Positions 22,591 to 32,067 of a stretch of DNA of 64,000 bases are shown one piece after another (position 1 is the first letter of the stretch; every line of letters begins with the position of its first letter). The stretch is from Enterobacter cloacae (lineage in GTDB: Bacteria; Pseudomonadota; Gammaproteobacteria; Enterobacterales; Enterobacteriaceae). The stretch is taken from assembly GCA_014169315.1 (NCBI GenBank), contig AP022133.1, positions 4,092,001 to 4,156,000 on the forward strand, in the 5' to 3' direction. The notes below the pieces were generated by a model that was not told the origin of the DNA, ran no database searches, and saw nothing but the letters and a program-made list of their open reading frames with translations. Both the position numbers and the translations under genes were made by a program.

Positions 22591-24672
22591 ATGCTGGTTA
22601 GCCAATACAACCAATTCCTCGTCTTCACCTCCTTTGTTGTCGCTATCCTTGCTGCCTATACCGCGCTAAATATGGCCGCGCGCGTCGCCGGAAGCCAGGG
22701 AGCCGCAGCCCGTATCTGGCTGGCCGGTGGCGGTATTGCAATGGGCATTGGCGTATGGGCTATGCACTTTATTGGCATGCTGGCGATGGATCTCTCCATG
22801 AGCATGAGTTACAACGCCACGTTGACGGTGCTCTCGATGGTCATCGCCATTGGCTCGTCAATGTTTGCGCTGTGGCTCGTCAGTTGCGAGAAGTTACGTT
22901 TGCGCCGCCTGTTGCCCGGCGCGCTAGTGATGGGCGCAGGTATTGTCGCCATGCATTACACCGGCATGGCAGCGCTGGAGATCACTCCCGGTATTATCTG
23001 GGATAAAACATGGGTGGCCATTTCGGTCGTCATCGCGCTTGCCGCTTCACTCGCCGCATTGTGGCTGACCTTCCGCCTGCGTCACGAAGCCGCACAGGTT
23101 GCCCTGATGCGCCTGGGGGCCGCCATCACGATGGGGATTGCCATCGCCGGTATGCACTATGCCGGTATGAAAGCCGCACAGTTTCCGATGTCGACGATGG
23201 CACACCACCACGGGATTAACGGCAGCTGGCTGGCGGTTCTGGTGAGCGTGGTTGCGCTCTCCATTCTGGGGATCACATTACTCGTATCCATGCTGGACGC
23301 CCGCCTTCAGGCGCGCACCTCTTTGCTGGCCTCTTCTCTTGCAGAAGCTAACCGGGAACTGGCCCAGTTGGCGCTGCACGACACGCTGACGCGTCTGCCT
23401 AATCGCATCCTGCTGGAAGACCGTCTCGATCAGGCCATCAGCAAAGCGGACCGCGAAGGGATACATTTTGCCTTGATGTTCATGGATCTCGACGGTTTCA
23501 AAGCCATCAATGATGCCTATGGCCATGATGTCGGCGATAAGCTGCTGGTCGCCGTTACGCAGCGTTTGCAGCTCCCCCTGAAAGGCCAGTTCACTCTGGC
23601 ACGTATCGGGGGGGATGAGTTTGTCCTGCTGACCGAGGCGGAAGGCCCGGATGATGCGGCGTCTCTGGCAAGTTCACTGGTTCGTGCCATTGATAACCCG
23701 TTTAATCTGGATCCTTATGAACTGGTGGTAACCCTCAGCATTGGTATTGCACTTTACCCTCACGACGGCAAAACCGATCGTGAACTGATGTTTAACGCGG
23801 ATGCGGCGATGTACCACACGAAGCATATGGGCCGTAACGGTTATCACTTTTTCCAGCCCTCCATGAACACCCTGGCGCAGTCCCATCTCCAGCTGATGAA
23901 CGATCTGTGGCTGGCCGTCGAGCGTGCTGAGTTACGCCTGCTCTACCAGCCCAAATTCCATGCCCCGGCAGGCCCAATCCTCGGTTTTGAGGCGCTGCTG
24001 CGCTGGCAACACCCAAAGCAGGGGTTACTGACGCCAGAGCTGTTCCTGCCGCTGGCAGAAAAAACAGGCCTGATCATTCCTATTGGCAACTGGGTGATCA
24101 ACGAAGCTTGTCGTCAGCTGCGTGAATGGCACCTTCAGGGGCATCAGAGCTGGTCGATGGCCGTGAATCTGTCGACACTGCAGTTTGAACAACCTTCGCT
24201 GGTTAAGACGGTTCTCGGCTGCCTGGCGCGTCACAACGTGCCGCCGGAAATGCTGATCCTTGAAGTCACTGAAACAACGGCAATGAGCAACCCGGAGGAA
24301 AGCGTTCGGGTGCTGACAGAGCTAACAGATGCGGGCGTGAAAGCGTCGATTGATGACTTGGGTACAGGGTATTCGAGCCTGTTGTATCTCAAACGCTTAC
24401 CTGCCTGTGAGTTGAAAATCGATCGTGCTTTTGTGAAAGAGTTAAGTGGCGAAAGCGATGATGCGACAATTGTTTCGGCAATAGTCGCTCTGGCAAAAAC
24501 GCTGAACCTGAAAGTCGTGGCTGAAGGTGTGGAAACTGAAGAGCAGCAAACGTTTTTGACGGAGCTGGGCTGTAACACCCTTCAGGGCTATCTGTTAGGT
24601 AAACCGGTTAGTGCGCTGGATATTGAAGCACTTTGCGAGCACGGAGAAATGTTACCTGACGCTGAACCGTAA
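22591..24672 (+). CDS. MHYT-GGDEF-EAL cyclic-di-GMP protein
   Basis: This is a 693-residue membrane sensor. Residues 1-235 form seven hydrophobic segments with three MHYT-type motifs (MHF at 58, MHYT at 121, MHYA at 188), a domain proposed to sense oxygen, CO or NO through copper. The GGDEF domain (about 255-420) has an intact GGDEF at 340-344 and no RxxD inhibitory site. The EAL domain (about 435-680) keeps EAL at 467-469, EVTET, DDLGTGYSS and KIDRAFV, so both cyclase and phosphodiesterase activity are possible. It resembles MucR/YkoW-type proteins. It sits where E. coli K-12 has yhdJ nearby, and its 3' end overlaps acrS by 85 bases. Confidence 0.92.
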   Translation: MLVSQYNQFLVFTSFVVAILAAYTALNMAARVAGSQGAAARIWLAGGGIAMGIGVWAMHFIGMLAMDLSMSMSYNATLTVLSMVIAIGSSMFALWLVSCEKLRLRRLLPGALVMGAGIVAMHYTGMAALEITPGIIWDKTWVAISVVIALAASLAALWLTFRLRHEAAQVALMRLGAAITMGIAIAGMHYAGMKAAQFPMSTMAHHHGINGSWLAVLVSVVALSILGITLLVSMLDARLQARTSLLASSLAEANRELAQLALHDTLTRLPNRILLEDRLDQAISKADREGIHFALMFMDLDGFKAINDAYGHDVGDKLLVAVTQRLQLPLKGQFTLARIGGDEFVLLTEAEGPDDAASLASSLVRAIDNPFNLDPYELVVTLSIGIALYPHDGKTDRELMFNADAAMYHTKHMGRNGYHFFQPSMNTLAQSHLQLMNDLWLAVERAELRLLYQPKFHAPAGPILGFEALLRWQHPKQGLLTPELFLPLAEKTGLIIPIGNWVINEACRQLREWHLQGHQSWSMAVNLSTLQFEQPSLVKTVLGCLARHNVPPEMLILEVTETTAMSNPEESVRVLTELTDAGVKASIDDLGTGYSSLLYLKRLPACELKIDRAFVKELSGESDDATIVSAIVALAKTLNLKVVAEGVETEEQQTFLTELGCNTLQGYLLGKPVSALDIEALCEHGEMLPDAEP

Positions 24673-25307
24673 ATATCATCATAAGGCGGTACTCGCGTAA
24701 CATGCAGTGTCGCCAGAATGTTATCAACCAGCGCAGGAGCTTGTTGATAAAGATTAAAACTGTCTTTATTCATTAACCAGTTTTTAATTATTCCGCTAAA
24801 AAAACCATGAAAAACGATCAACGTCAGTTCAACATTCACCTGTGGTGAAATGAGTTTCTGCGAAATGCATTTTTCCAGCGAAACACGCAGAGATTCATAG
24901 TTAAAGCCAATACGTCTTCTGATTTCACACTCTGAAATCATATCGCTATTAAATTCACATTTATGATACAGGATCTGTAAAAGTGCACACTGGCGGGGTT
25001 CGTGCGCAATATATTGCAATGCAGTGATGAATTTTTCACGAATGACTAACAACGGATCATCATTTTCGGAAAGAGATAACCGGTCGTGAATAATTTCACG
25101 AAACGGTAATTGCTGCTCCCAGATAGCATTAAATATTTCTGATTTACTGGTGAAATGCCAGTAAACCGCCCCGCGTGTAACCTTTGCAGCATCAGCGATA
25201 TCCGTCAGCGTCGTGTTGGCTACACCACGCGTGGCAAACTGCGTGATAGCCGCTTCAAGCAGTTGCTGTCGGGTTTTTTGAGCCTCTTCTTTCTTTTTAC
25301 GTGCCAT
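24588..25307 (-). CDS. acrS: TetR-family repressor AcrS (EnvR)
   Basis: AcrS is a TetR-type regulator divergent from acrEF; in E. coli it represses acrAB. The helix-turn-helix lies at about residues 28-50 (TLTDIADAAKVTRGAVYWHF), followed by a ligand domain that matches AcrS through QAPALVDNIL. The protein has 239 residues against about 220 in E. coli. The last 35 or so (from HVTRVPPYDD) are read from the antisense of the neighbouring EAL gene and look unrelated to the family. This suggests a junction replaced the original end. Confidence 0.88.
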   Translation of the reverse strand: MARKKKEEAQKTRQQLLEAAITQFATRGVANTTLTDIADAAKVTRGAVYWHFTSKSEIFNAIWEQQLPFREIIHDRLSLSENDDPLLVIREKFITALQYIAHEPRQCALLQILYHKCEFNSDMISECEIRRRIGFNYESLRVSLEKCISQKLISPQVNVELTLIVFHGFFSGIIKNWLMNKDSFNLYQQAPALVDNILATLHVTRVPPYDDIYGSASGNISPCSQSASISSALTGLPNR

Positions 25308-25707
25308 AGACCTCTACTCATTACTCACATGGTTGATGCATTGTTTGAAAATACAGGCTGGGTTTTGTAAGCAAAAGTATTCCCTAAAATTCATTTTAGT
25401 TTTGCACAAAAAAAGTCAATTCAATGAATTTATAATTCATATGAATGTATAACGACAATTAAATTCACAATGCAGATGCATTAAACTCTTAAAATCTCAT
25501 TTATCCGATAAACTTATCAGAAACATACTGTTGAATTTACCGGGTCCGATTCTGATTTTTGTATCGCCGCCCATTTATTCGCACTTATAAATTAAAAAAC
25601 ACTAAATACCCTCATTATTATATACAGCTACATTTTGTTTTGTCTCCCCTGCCCCGATCGCCGATCCACGAACGAATATCGGTTAATGGGTATTTAAAGG
25701 AACAGTA
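25308..25707. promoter_or_regulatory. acrS-acrE divergent control region
   Basis: This 400-base region is very AT-rich, with many A/T tracts at 25370-25650, suiting H-NS silencing as known for E. coli acrEF. A perfect palindrome ATTCATATGAAT lies at 25435-25446, with AATGTAT at its right edge resembling the AcrR half-site. A second inverted repeat, CTAAAAT-TC-ATTTTAG, lies at 25384-25399. Either could be the AcrS operator. No promoter is assigned. Confidence 0.5.
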
Positions 25708-26847
25708 ATGACGAATCACTTCAGACTCTTACCTTTATCCGGTTTTATTGTCTGCGCCGCACTGCTCACCGGATGTGATGGGCAGGAAAACCAGCCACAA
25801 CATCCGCAAGCGCCTCAGGTCAGCGTTCATATTGTGAAAAGCGCACCACTGGCAGTGACAACTGAACTTCCTGGCAGAACGGACGCTTTCCGCGTCGCGG
25901 AGGTTCGTCCCCAGGTTAACGGCATCATCCTGCGTCGCAACTTTACGGAAGGTAGCGATGTGCAAGCGGGCGACTCGCTTTATCAGATTGATCCCGCAAC
26001 GTATCAGGCGGCGTATGACAACGCCAAAGGGGAGCTGGTAAAAGCACAGGCGGCAGCGAATATTGCCCACCTGACGGTGAAACGTTATCTCCCGCTGGTC
26101 GGCACGCAGTACGTGAGTAAACAGGAGTACGACCAGGCGGTAGCGACGGCTCAACAAGCTGATGCCAGCGTTGTGGCCGCACAGGCAGGCGTCGAAAGTG
26201 CGCGTATCAATCTTGCCTATACCAAAGTCACGTCCCCTATCAATGGCCGTATCGGTAAATCCAGCGTGACTGAGGGGGCGCTCGTCACCAACGGGCAGGC
26301 GACCGCACTGGCAACGGTACAACAGCTTGATCCGATTTATGTCGACGTCACACAGTCCAGCAATGATTTTATGCGACTCAAGCAGACGAGCCTGCAAAAA
26401 GGGGATACCACCAGCAGCGTCGAATTGCTGATGGAAAACGGTCAACCTTATCCGCTGAAAGGTACGCTGCAGTTCTCAGATGTCACGGTCGATGAAAGTA
26501 CCGGCTCGATTACCCTACGCGCCATTTTCCCAAATCCTCAACACCTGCTGTTACCGGGCATGTTTGTCCGCGCGCGCATTGATGAAGGTACGCAGCCGGA
26601 TGCCATTCTGATTCCACAGCAAGGGGTGACACGTACACCACGTGGTGACGCAACCGTACTGGTTGTTAACGATAAAAACCAGGTTGAGTCACGTACGGTC
26701 GTTGCCCCACAGGCGATTGGCGATCGCTGGCTGGTGACGGAAGGGCTGAAAAACGGTGATCGTGTTATTGTCAGCGGCTTACAAAAAGCCAGACCAGGCA
26801 CCACCGTCGTCGCCACACCCGACACCGCTGATAATCCTGCCAGTTAA
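25708..26847 (+). CDS. acrE: Efflux periplasmic adaptor AcrE
   Basis: AcrE is the membrane-fusion lipoprotein that joins the RND pump AcrF to TolC. The 379-residue product has a lipoprotein signal with lipobox LTGC (C23), then barrel-sandwich, alpha-hairpin (about 100-165, Ala/Gln-rich) and beta-barrel domains. The conserved [15 protein letters not shown] lies after the hairpin. It is preceded by AAGGAACAG and followed by acrF after 11 bases. The neighbours acrS and yhdV favour AcrE over AcrA. Confidence 0.95.
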   Translation: MTNHFRLLPLSGFIVCAALLTGCDGQENQPQHPQAPQVSVHIVKSAPLAVTTELPGRTDAFRVAEVRPQVNGIILRRNFTEGSDVQAGDSLYQIDPATYQAAYDNAKGELVKAQAAANIAHLTVKRYLPLVGTQYVSKQEYDQAVATAQQADASVVAAQAGVESARINLAYTKVTSPINGRIGKSSVTEGALVTNGQATALATVQQLDPIYVDVTQSSNDFMRLKQTSLQKGDTTSSVELLMENGQPYPLKGTLQFSDVTVDESTGSITLRAIFPNPQHLLLPGMFVRARIDEGTQPDAILIPQQGVTRTPRGDATVLVVNDKNQVESRTVVAPQAIGDRWLVTEGLKNGDRVIVSGLQKARPGTTVVATPDTADNPAS

Positions 26848-26858
26848 GGGACGACAAC

Positions 26859-29800
26859 ATGGCTAATTTCTTTATACAAAGGCCGGTTTTCGCCTGGGTA
26901 CTCGCCATCATTCTGATGATTGCGGGCGGGCTGGCTATTCTCAAACTTCCTGTTGCACAGTATCCAACCATTGCACCACCCGCCGTTGCCATAACAGCAA
27001 CCTACCCGGGTGCTGACGCCCAGACGGTGCAGGATACCGTGACCCAGGTTATCGAACAGAACATGAACGGTATCGATAACCTGATGTACATGTCCTCCAC
27101 CAGCGATTCCGCAGGTAGCGTCACTATCACGCTAACCTTCGAGTCAGGAACAGACCCGGACATTGCGCAGGTTCAGGTTCAGAACAAACTTCAGCTCGCC
27201 ATGCCGTTGCTGCCGCAAGACGTACAGCAACAAGGGATTGGCGTCGAGAAGTCCAGTAGCAGCTTCCTGCTGGTTGCTGGCTTTGTTTCAGACAATAAAA
27301 ATCTCACCCAGGATGATATCTCTGACTATGTCGCTTCTAACGTCAAAGATGCGATTAGTCGAACCACGGGGGTAGGTGATGTTCAGCTGTTTGGTGCCCA
27401 GTACGCGATGCGCATCTGGCTCGACAGCAATGCGATGAATAAATACCAGCTGACGCCGCTGGATGTTATCAACCAGTTGAAAACACAGAATGACCAGATT
27501 GCAGCGGGCCAGTTAGGCGGAACCCCGTCTGTTCCGGGCCAGCAACTGAACGCCTCCATCATTGCGCAAACCCGCCTTAAATCACCGGAAGAGTTTGGCC
27601 GCGTGACGCTGAAGGTGAACCAGGACGGTTCTATGGTTCATCTGAAGGATGTGGCGCGCATTGAACTGGGTGGCGAAAACTACAATATGGTCACCAGGAT
27701 CAACGGACAGGCGGCAACCGGTCTGGGGATTAAGCTCGCAACCGGTGCAAACGCGCTGGATACAGCTGCAGCCATCAAAAGCAAACTGGCACAACTGCAA
27801 CAGTTCTTCCCGCAAGGGCTAAAGGTGGTCTACCCGTATGACACCACGCCTTTTGTGAAAATCTCTATCCATGAAGTGGTGAAGACACTGTTTGAGGCGA
27901 TTATTCTCGTCTTCCTGGTCATGTACCTGTTCCTGCAAAACCTGCGGGCGACGCTCATCCCCACGATCGCGGTTCCGGTCGTCCTGCTGGGTACCTTCGC
28001 GGTTCTGGCGGCGTTCGGGTTCTCCATCAACACCCTGACGATGTTTGGGATGGTGCTGGCGATAGGTCTGTTGGTCGATGACGCCATTGTGGTAGTCGAG
28101 AACGTCGAACGTGTCATGGTTGAGGACAAGCTGCCGCCAAAAGAGGCAACGCAGAAGTCGATGGAGCAGATCCAGGGCGCACTGGTGGGCATTGCGATGG
28201 TGCTCTCGGCAGTCTTTATTCCAATGGCCTTTTTTGGCGGATCGACGGGGGCCATCTATCGTCAGTTCTCGCTAACGATTGTTTCGGCAATGGCGCTGTC
28301 CGTGCTGGTCGCGCTGATCTTAACGCCAGCGCTATGTGCAACATTACTTAAACCCGTCTCCAGTGAACATCACGAGAAGAAAGGTGGCTTCTTTGGCTGG
28401 TTCAATGCGCTCTTTGATAAGAGTGTGGAACATTACAGCAACAGCGTGAGCGGTATTTTACGTAAGACCGGGCGCTATCTGGTGGTGTATGTGATCATCG
28501 TTGGCGGCATGGCGGTACTGTTCCTGCGCTTACCCACCTCATTCCTGCCTGAAGAGGATCAGGGGGTGTTTATGACGATGGTTCAGCTCCCCGCTGGCGC
28601 GACACAAACGCGAACTCAGCAAGTGCTCGATCAGGTTAATGATTATTACCTGAACAAAGAGAAGGCCAATGTTGAATCCGTCTTTACCGTTAACGGTTTT
28701 AGCTTTAGCGGCCAGGGTCAGAACTCCGGTATCGCCTTTGTGAGCCTGAAACCCTGGGAAGATCGGCCTGGTGCGGAAAATAGCGTTGAAGCGATCGTTA
28801 GCCGTGCAACGAAAGCATTCAGTCAGATAAAAGATGGCCTCGTATTTCCATTTAACCTGCCAGCAATCATCGAGCTTGGTACCGCAACGGGCTTCGACTT
28901 TGAGCTGATTGATCAGGCAAACCTGGGCCATACACAGCTAACTCAGGCACGTAATAAGCTGCTTGGCATGGTTAAAGAGCACCCAGACCTGCTGGTACGC
29001 GTACGTCCTAACGGACTGGAAGATACCCCTCAGTTCAAGCTGGATGTCGATCAAGAGAAAGCACAGGCGCTGGGCGTCAGTCTCTCTGACGTTAATCAGA
29101 CGATCTCGACGGCCTTAGGGGGAACCTATGTAAATGACTTTATCGATCATGGACGCGTGAAGAAAGTTTACGTGCAGGCCGATGCTCATTTCCGCATGCT
29201 GCCAGGGGATATCAACAACCTCTATGTGCGCAGCGCAAATGGCGAGATGGTACCTTTCTCCGCCTTTAGCAGTTCTCACTGGGTGTACGGCTCACCTCGT
29301 CTGGAACGCTACAACGGGATGCCGTCTATGGAGATCCTCGGCGAATCCGCACCGGGTAAAAGTACCGGTGAAGCGATGGTCATGATGGAGAGCCTCGCAG
29401 CGAAACTGCCTTCCGGTATCGGCTATGACTGGACGGGAATGTCATATCAGGAACGGCTTTCAGGTAACCAGGCACCTGCGCTGTACGCCATATCACTGAT
29501 TGTGGTGTTCCTGTGCCTGGCTGCCCTTTATGAAAGCTGGTCCATTCCTTTTTCCGTCATGCTGGTTGTACCGCTGGGGGTCATTGGTGCGCTTCTGGCG
29601 GCGTCTCTGCGCGGGTTGAACAATGACGTTTACTTCCAGGTTGGCCTCCTGACAACGATTGGCTTATCGGCCAAAAATGCCATTTTGATCGTTGAGTTTG
29701 CCAAAGACCTGATGGAGAAAGAGGGTAAAGGCATTATTGAGGCAACGCTGGAAGCCTCAAGGATGCGTCTTCGCCCTATCCTGATGACTTCGCTTGCCTT

Positions 29801-29972
29801 TATTCTTGGCGTTTTGCCACTGGTGATTAGCCGTGGAGCCGGGAGTGGCGCACAAAATGCCGTCGGGACAGGGGTCATGGGAGGCATGCTTTCTGCAACG
29901 CTCCTGGCTATCTTCTTCGTACCTGTTTTCTTCGTTGTTGTCCGGCGACGGTTTACAGGCCATAAAGATTAA
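26859..29972 (+). CDS. acrF: RND multidrug efflux pump AcrF
   Basis: AcrF is a proton-driven trimeric inner-membrane pump for drugs, dyes and bile salts, acting with AcrE and TolC. The 1037 residues have 12 membrane segments and two large periplasmic loops. The proton-relay pair D407-D408 is in [18 protein letters not shown], and the partner lysine is in [16 protein letters not shown]. No frameshift is seen. Expression is probably low unless the upstream region is derepressed. Confidence 0.96.
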   Translation: MANFFIQRPVFAWVLAIILMIAGGLAILKLPVAQYPTIAPPAVAITATYPGADAQTVQDTVTQVIEQNMNGIDNLMYMSSTSDSAGSVTITLTFESGTDPDIAQVQVQNKLQLAMPLLPQDVQQQGIGVEKSSSSFLLVAGFVSDNKNLTQDDISDYVASNVKDAISRTTGVGDVQLFGAQYAMRIWLDSNAMNKYQLTPLDVINQLKTQNDQIAAGQLGGTPSVPGQQLNASIIAQTRLKSPEEFGRVTLKVNQDGSMVHLKDVARIELGGENYNMVTRINGQAATGLGIKLATGANALDTAAAIKSKLAQLQQFFPQGLKVVYPYDTTPFVKISIHEVVKTLFEAIILVFLVMYLFLQNLRATLIPTIAVPVVLLGTFAVLAAFGFSINTLTMFGMVLAIGLLVDDAIVVVENVERVMVEDKLPPKEATQKSMEQIQGALVGIAMVLSAVFIPMAFFGGSTGAIYRQFSLTIVSAMALSVLVALILTPALCATLLKPVSSEHHEKKGGFFGWFNALFDKSVEHYSNSVSGILRKTGRYLVVYVIIVGGMAVLFLRLPTSFLPEEDQGVFMTMVQLPAGATQTRTQQVLDQVNDYYLNKEKANVESVFTVNGFSFSGQGQNSGIAFVSLKPWEDRPGAENSVEAIVSRATKAFSQIKDGLVFPFNLPAIIELGTATGFDFELIDQANLGHTQLTQARNKLLGMVKEHPDLLVRVRPNGLEDTPQFKLDVDQEKAQALGVSLSDVNQTISTALGGTYVNDFIDHGRVKKVYVQADAHFRMLPGDINNLYVRSANGEMVPFSAFSSSHWVYGSPRLERYNGMPSMEILGESAPGKSTGEAMVMMESLAAKLPSGIGYDWTGMSYQERLSGNQAPALYAISLIVVFLCLAALYESWSIPFSVMLVVPLGVIGALLAASLRGLNNDVYFQVGLLTTIGLSAKNAILIVEFAKDLMEKEGKGIIEATLEASRMRLRPILMTSLAFILGVLPLVISRGAGSGAQNAVGTGVMGGMLSATLLAIFFVPVFFVVVRRRFTGHKD

Positions 29973-29982
29973 TGAATACCTG

Positions 29983-30006
29983 AAAGGCACCCCCGGTGCC
30001 TTTTTT
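29983..30006 (+). terminator. Terminator after acrF
   Basis: AAAGGCACC and GGTGCCTTT flank a three-base loop and are followed by a T-rich run. It lies 10 bases after the acrF stop. Confidence 0.9.
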
Positions 30007-30265
30007 ATTTTTAACTGAAACAGTGAATTAGGTATCTTATAATCACAGCGTTATTTGCATTAAGTAAAAATGCCCCCCTTACAACACCCTACTTTCGCCA
30101 TTAATCCATCCGGGTATGTCATTTTTCTCCACGATTTTTACAATCAACATAATTTGAGATTATTCCCCATGCAACGTGGGCTTATCGCAGTGGTAAAATA
30201 GCCTCCAGTTCGTTAATAGCCCTCCTGGCTTTATAGCGGATGAGAAATAATACTGAGGTAACATC

Positions 30266-30487
30266 ATGAAAAGATTCATTTCCGTTGCACTACTCGCTGC
30301 GCTGCTTGCTGGGTGCGCGCACGACTCACCATGTGTGCCGGTATACGACGATCAGGGCCGACTGGTTCATACCAATACCTGTATGAAGGGTACGACCCAG
30401 GATAACTGGGAAACCGCGGGTGCTATCGCTGGTGGTGCTGCTGCAGTGGCTGGTTTGACGCTGGGTATCGTTGCCCTGACTAAGTAA
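30266..30487 (+). CDS. yhdV: Small outer-membrane lipoprotein YhdV
   Basis: This is a 73-residue lipoprotein precursor with lipobox LAGC (C17) followed by Ala, which favours outer-membrane sorting. The rest has a conserved CVPVYDDQGRLVHTNTCMKG segment and a Gly/Ala-rich hydrophobic tail (AGAIAGGAAAVAGLTLG). It is nearly identical to E. coli YhdV, whose function is unknown. It has its own terminator, and the 290-base gap before it probably holds its promoter, which I could not define. Confidence 0.92.
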   Translation: MKRFISVALLAALLAGCAHDSPCVPVYDDQGRLVHTNTCMKGTTQDNWETAGAIAGGAAAVAGLTLGIVALTK

Positions 30488-30509
30488 CCCCCAGGGGCAT
30501 CACTCTTTG

Positions 30510-30535
30510 AAAGCGCGGCTCTGTCCGCGCTTTTT
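30510..30535 (+). terminator. Terminator after yhdV
   Basis: AAAGCGCGG and CCGCGCTTT pair around CTCTGT and are followed by TTG and further T residues, 22 bases past the yhdV stop. Confidence 0.85.
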
Positions 30536-30784
30536 GCTTTTAAATAGTGCAGTATTTTCAGATAAGTAAAAAAATAGCCCCACCATTTCTCTACAGATTA
30601 ATTTTAGCCTGAAGCCAGTCACATCTTTTTCGTGTATCTATTTAAATTTCATATTCCATCGTGATGATTTTCACATATTAATTACATTTAATACCCTGCC
30701 AATATTCACGCCAGCAACTATCTGATGTTTTTAGCTAACAGATAACCAAACTTTTGCTCTGATTTGTGGCGCAGGTTGTAATTT
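30536..30784. other. AT-rich stretch upstream of the yhdW promoter
   Basis: I see no gene or strong repeat here. The sequence is AT-rich with short T-tracts and ends near the putative NtrC site of yhdW. It may help DNA looping, but nothing specific is shown. Confidence 0.3.
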
Positions 30785-30801
30785 CGCACCGTTTCGGGGC
30801 A
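30785..30801 (+). promoter_or_regulatory. Putative NtrC binding site
   Basis: CGCACC-GTTTC-GGGGCA matches the NtrC dyad TGCACC-N5-GGTGCA at all but two positions. It lies about 75 bases upstream of the sigma-54 element, a workable distance for an enhancer-bound activator. Confidence 0.6.
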
Positions 30802-30873
30802 TTCGATTTATTTAACCCTGTCTACACTCAGCATTATGCGTTCACTTGTCTCTTATTTTGTTGAGCGCAAAAC

Positions 30874-30890
30874 CTGGCATTACGTTTGCT
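30874..30890 (+). promoter_or_regulatory. Putative sigma-54 promoter of yhdWXYZ
   Basis: CTGGCATT-ACGT-TTGCT matches the sigma-54 consensus YTGGCACG-N4-TTGCW with the invariant GG (30876-30877) and GC (30888-30889) at the right spacing. Transcription would start near 30901, about 75 bases before yhdW. In E. coli this operon is reported to be nitrogen-regulated, which fits. Confidence 0.75.
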
Positions 30891-30974
30891 TTATAAACGT
30901 TGGCCAATGCCACAGACAGGTCAAAGCGTTTAAAACGCCTCTATAACGATAAATTTCGCCACACAGGATGCATT

Positions 30975-32000
30975 ATGAAAAAGACGATGATAGCCAGCCT
31001 GGCCGCCGCGGGCGTGTTGTTTGCTGTAGCGGGTCAGGCCCATGCGGGTACGACACTGGACGCCGTGAAAAAGAAAGGGTTTGTACAATGCGGTATCAGT
31101 GACGGTTTGCCTGGCTTCTCTTATGCCGATGCGAACGGCAAATTTACGGGTATTGATGTTGATGTCTGCCGTGGCGTAGCCGCTGCCGTTTTCGGCGATG
31201 ACAGCAAAGTCAAATATACCCCACTGACGGCGAAAGAACGTTTCACGGCGCTTCAGTCTGGCGAAGTTGATATGCTCTCCCGTAATACCACCTGGACTTC
31301 CTCCCGTGACGCGGGAATGGGAATGTCATTTACTGGGGTCACCTATTACGACGGCATTGGTTTCCTTACCCATAATAAAGCGGGCCTGAAAAGCGCCAAA
31401 GAACTGGACGGTGCGACCGTTTGTATTCAGGCTGGTACCGATACCGAGCTTAATGTCGCTGATTATTTCAAAGCGAATAACATGAAGTACACCCCAGTGA
31501 CCTTCGATCGTTCTGACGAATCAGCCAAAGCGCTGGAGTCCGGTCGTTGCGATACGCTGGCATCCGATCAGTCGCAGCTGTATGCCTTGCGTATTAAGCT
31601 CAGCAACCCTGCGGAGTGGATTGTCCTGCCTGAAGTTATCTCCAAAGAGCCTCTTGGGCCGGTTGTCCGCCGTGGCGATGAAGACTGGTTCTCTATCGTT
31701 CGCTGGACATTGTTCGCCATGCTGAACGCAGAAGAGATGGGCATCAACTCGAAGAACGTTGATGAAAAAGCAGCCAACCCTTCCAACCCGGATATGGCAC
31801 ATTTGCTGGGTAAAGAGGGTGATTTCGGCAAAGACCTGAAGCTGGATAACAAGTGGGCCTACAACATCATCAAACAGGTTGGTAACTACTCTGAGATCTT
31901 TGAACGCAATGTGGGATCGGAAAGCCCGCTGAAGATCAAACGTGGCCAGAACAATCTCTGGAATAACGGCGGCATTCAGTACGCACCGCCAGTTCGTTAA
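30975..32000 (+). CDS. yhdW: Amino acid ABC transporter substrate-binding protein YhdW
   Basis: This is the periplasmic binding component of an AapJQMP-like transporter for general L-amino acids. The start ATG at 30975 follows an AGGATG-type site and gives 341 residues. A Sec signal MKKTMIASLAAAGVLFAVAG ends at QAHA near residue 24. The mature part has the family-3 solute-binding fold (CGISDGLPGFSYADANGKFTG). The gene is intact, unlike the K-12 copy, which I recall as disrupted. The substrate is inferred. Confidence 0.93.
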   Translation: MKKTMIASLAAAGVLFAVAGQAHAGTTLDAVKKKGFVQCGISDGLPGFSYADANGKFTGIDVDVCRGVAAAVFGDDSKVKYTPLTAKERFTALQSGEVDMLSRNTTWTSSRDAGMGMSFTGVTYYDGIGFLTHNKAGLKSAKELDGATVCIQAGTDTELNVADYFKANNMKYTPVTFDRSDESAKALESGRCDTLASDQSQLYALRIKLSNPAEWIVLPEVISKEPLGPVVRRGDEDWFSIVRWTLFAMLNAEEMGINSKNVDEKAANPSNPDMAHLLGKEGDFGKDLKLDNKWAYNIIKQVGNYSEIFERNVGSESPLKIKRGQNNLWNNGGIQYAPPVR

Positions 32001-32067
32001 GCATTTGCTGTAACGGGCACTGCGCACGCAGTGCCCAGTCCAGAGTCATGGTTACCGAGGTTTCTTT

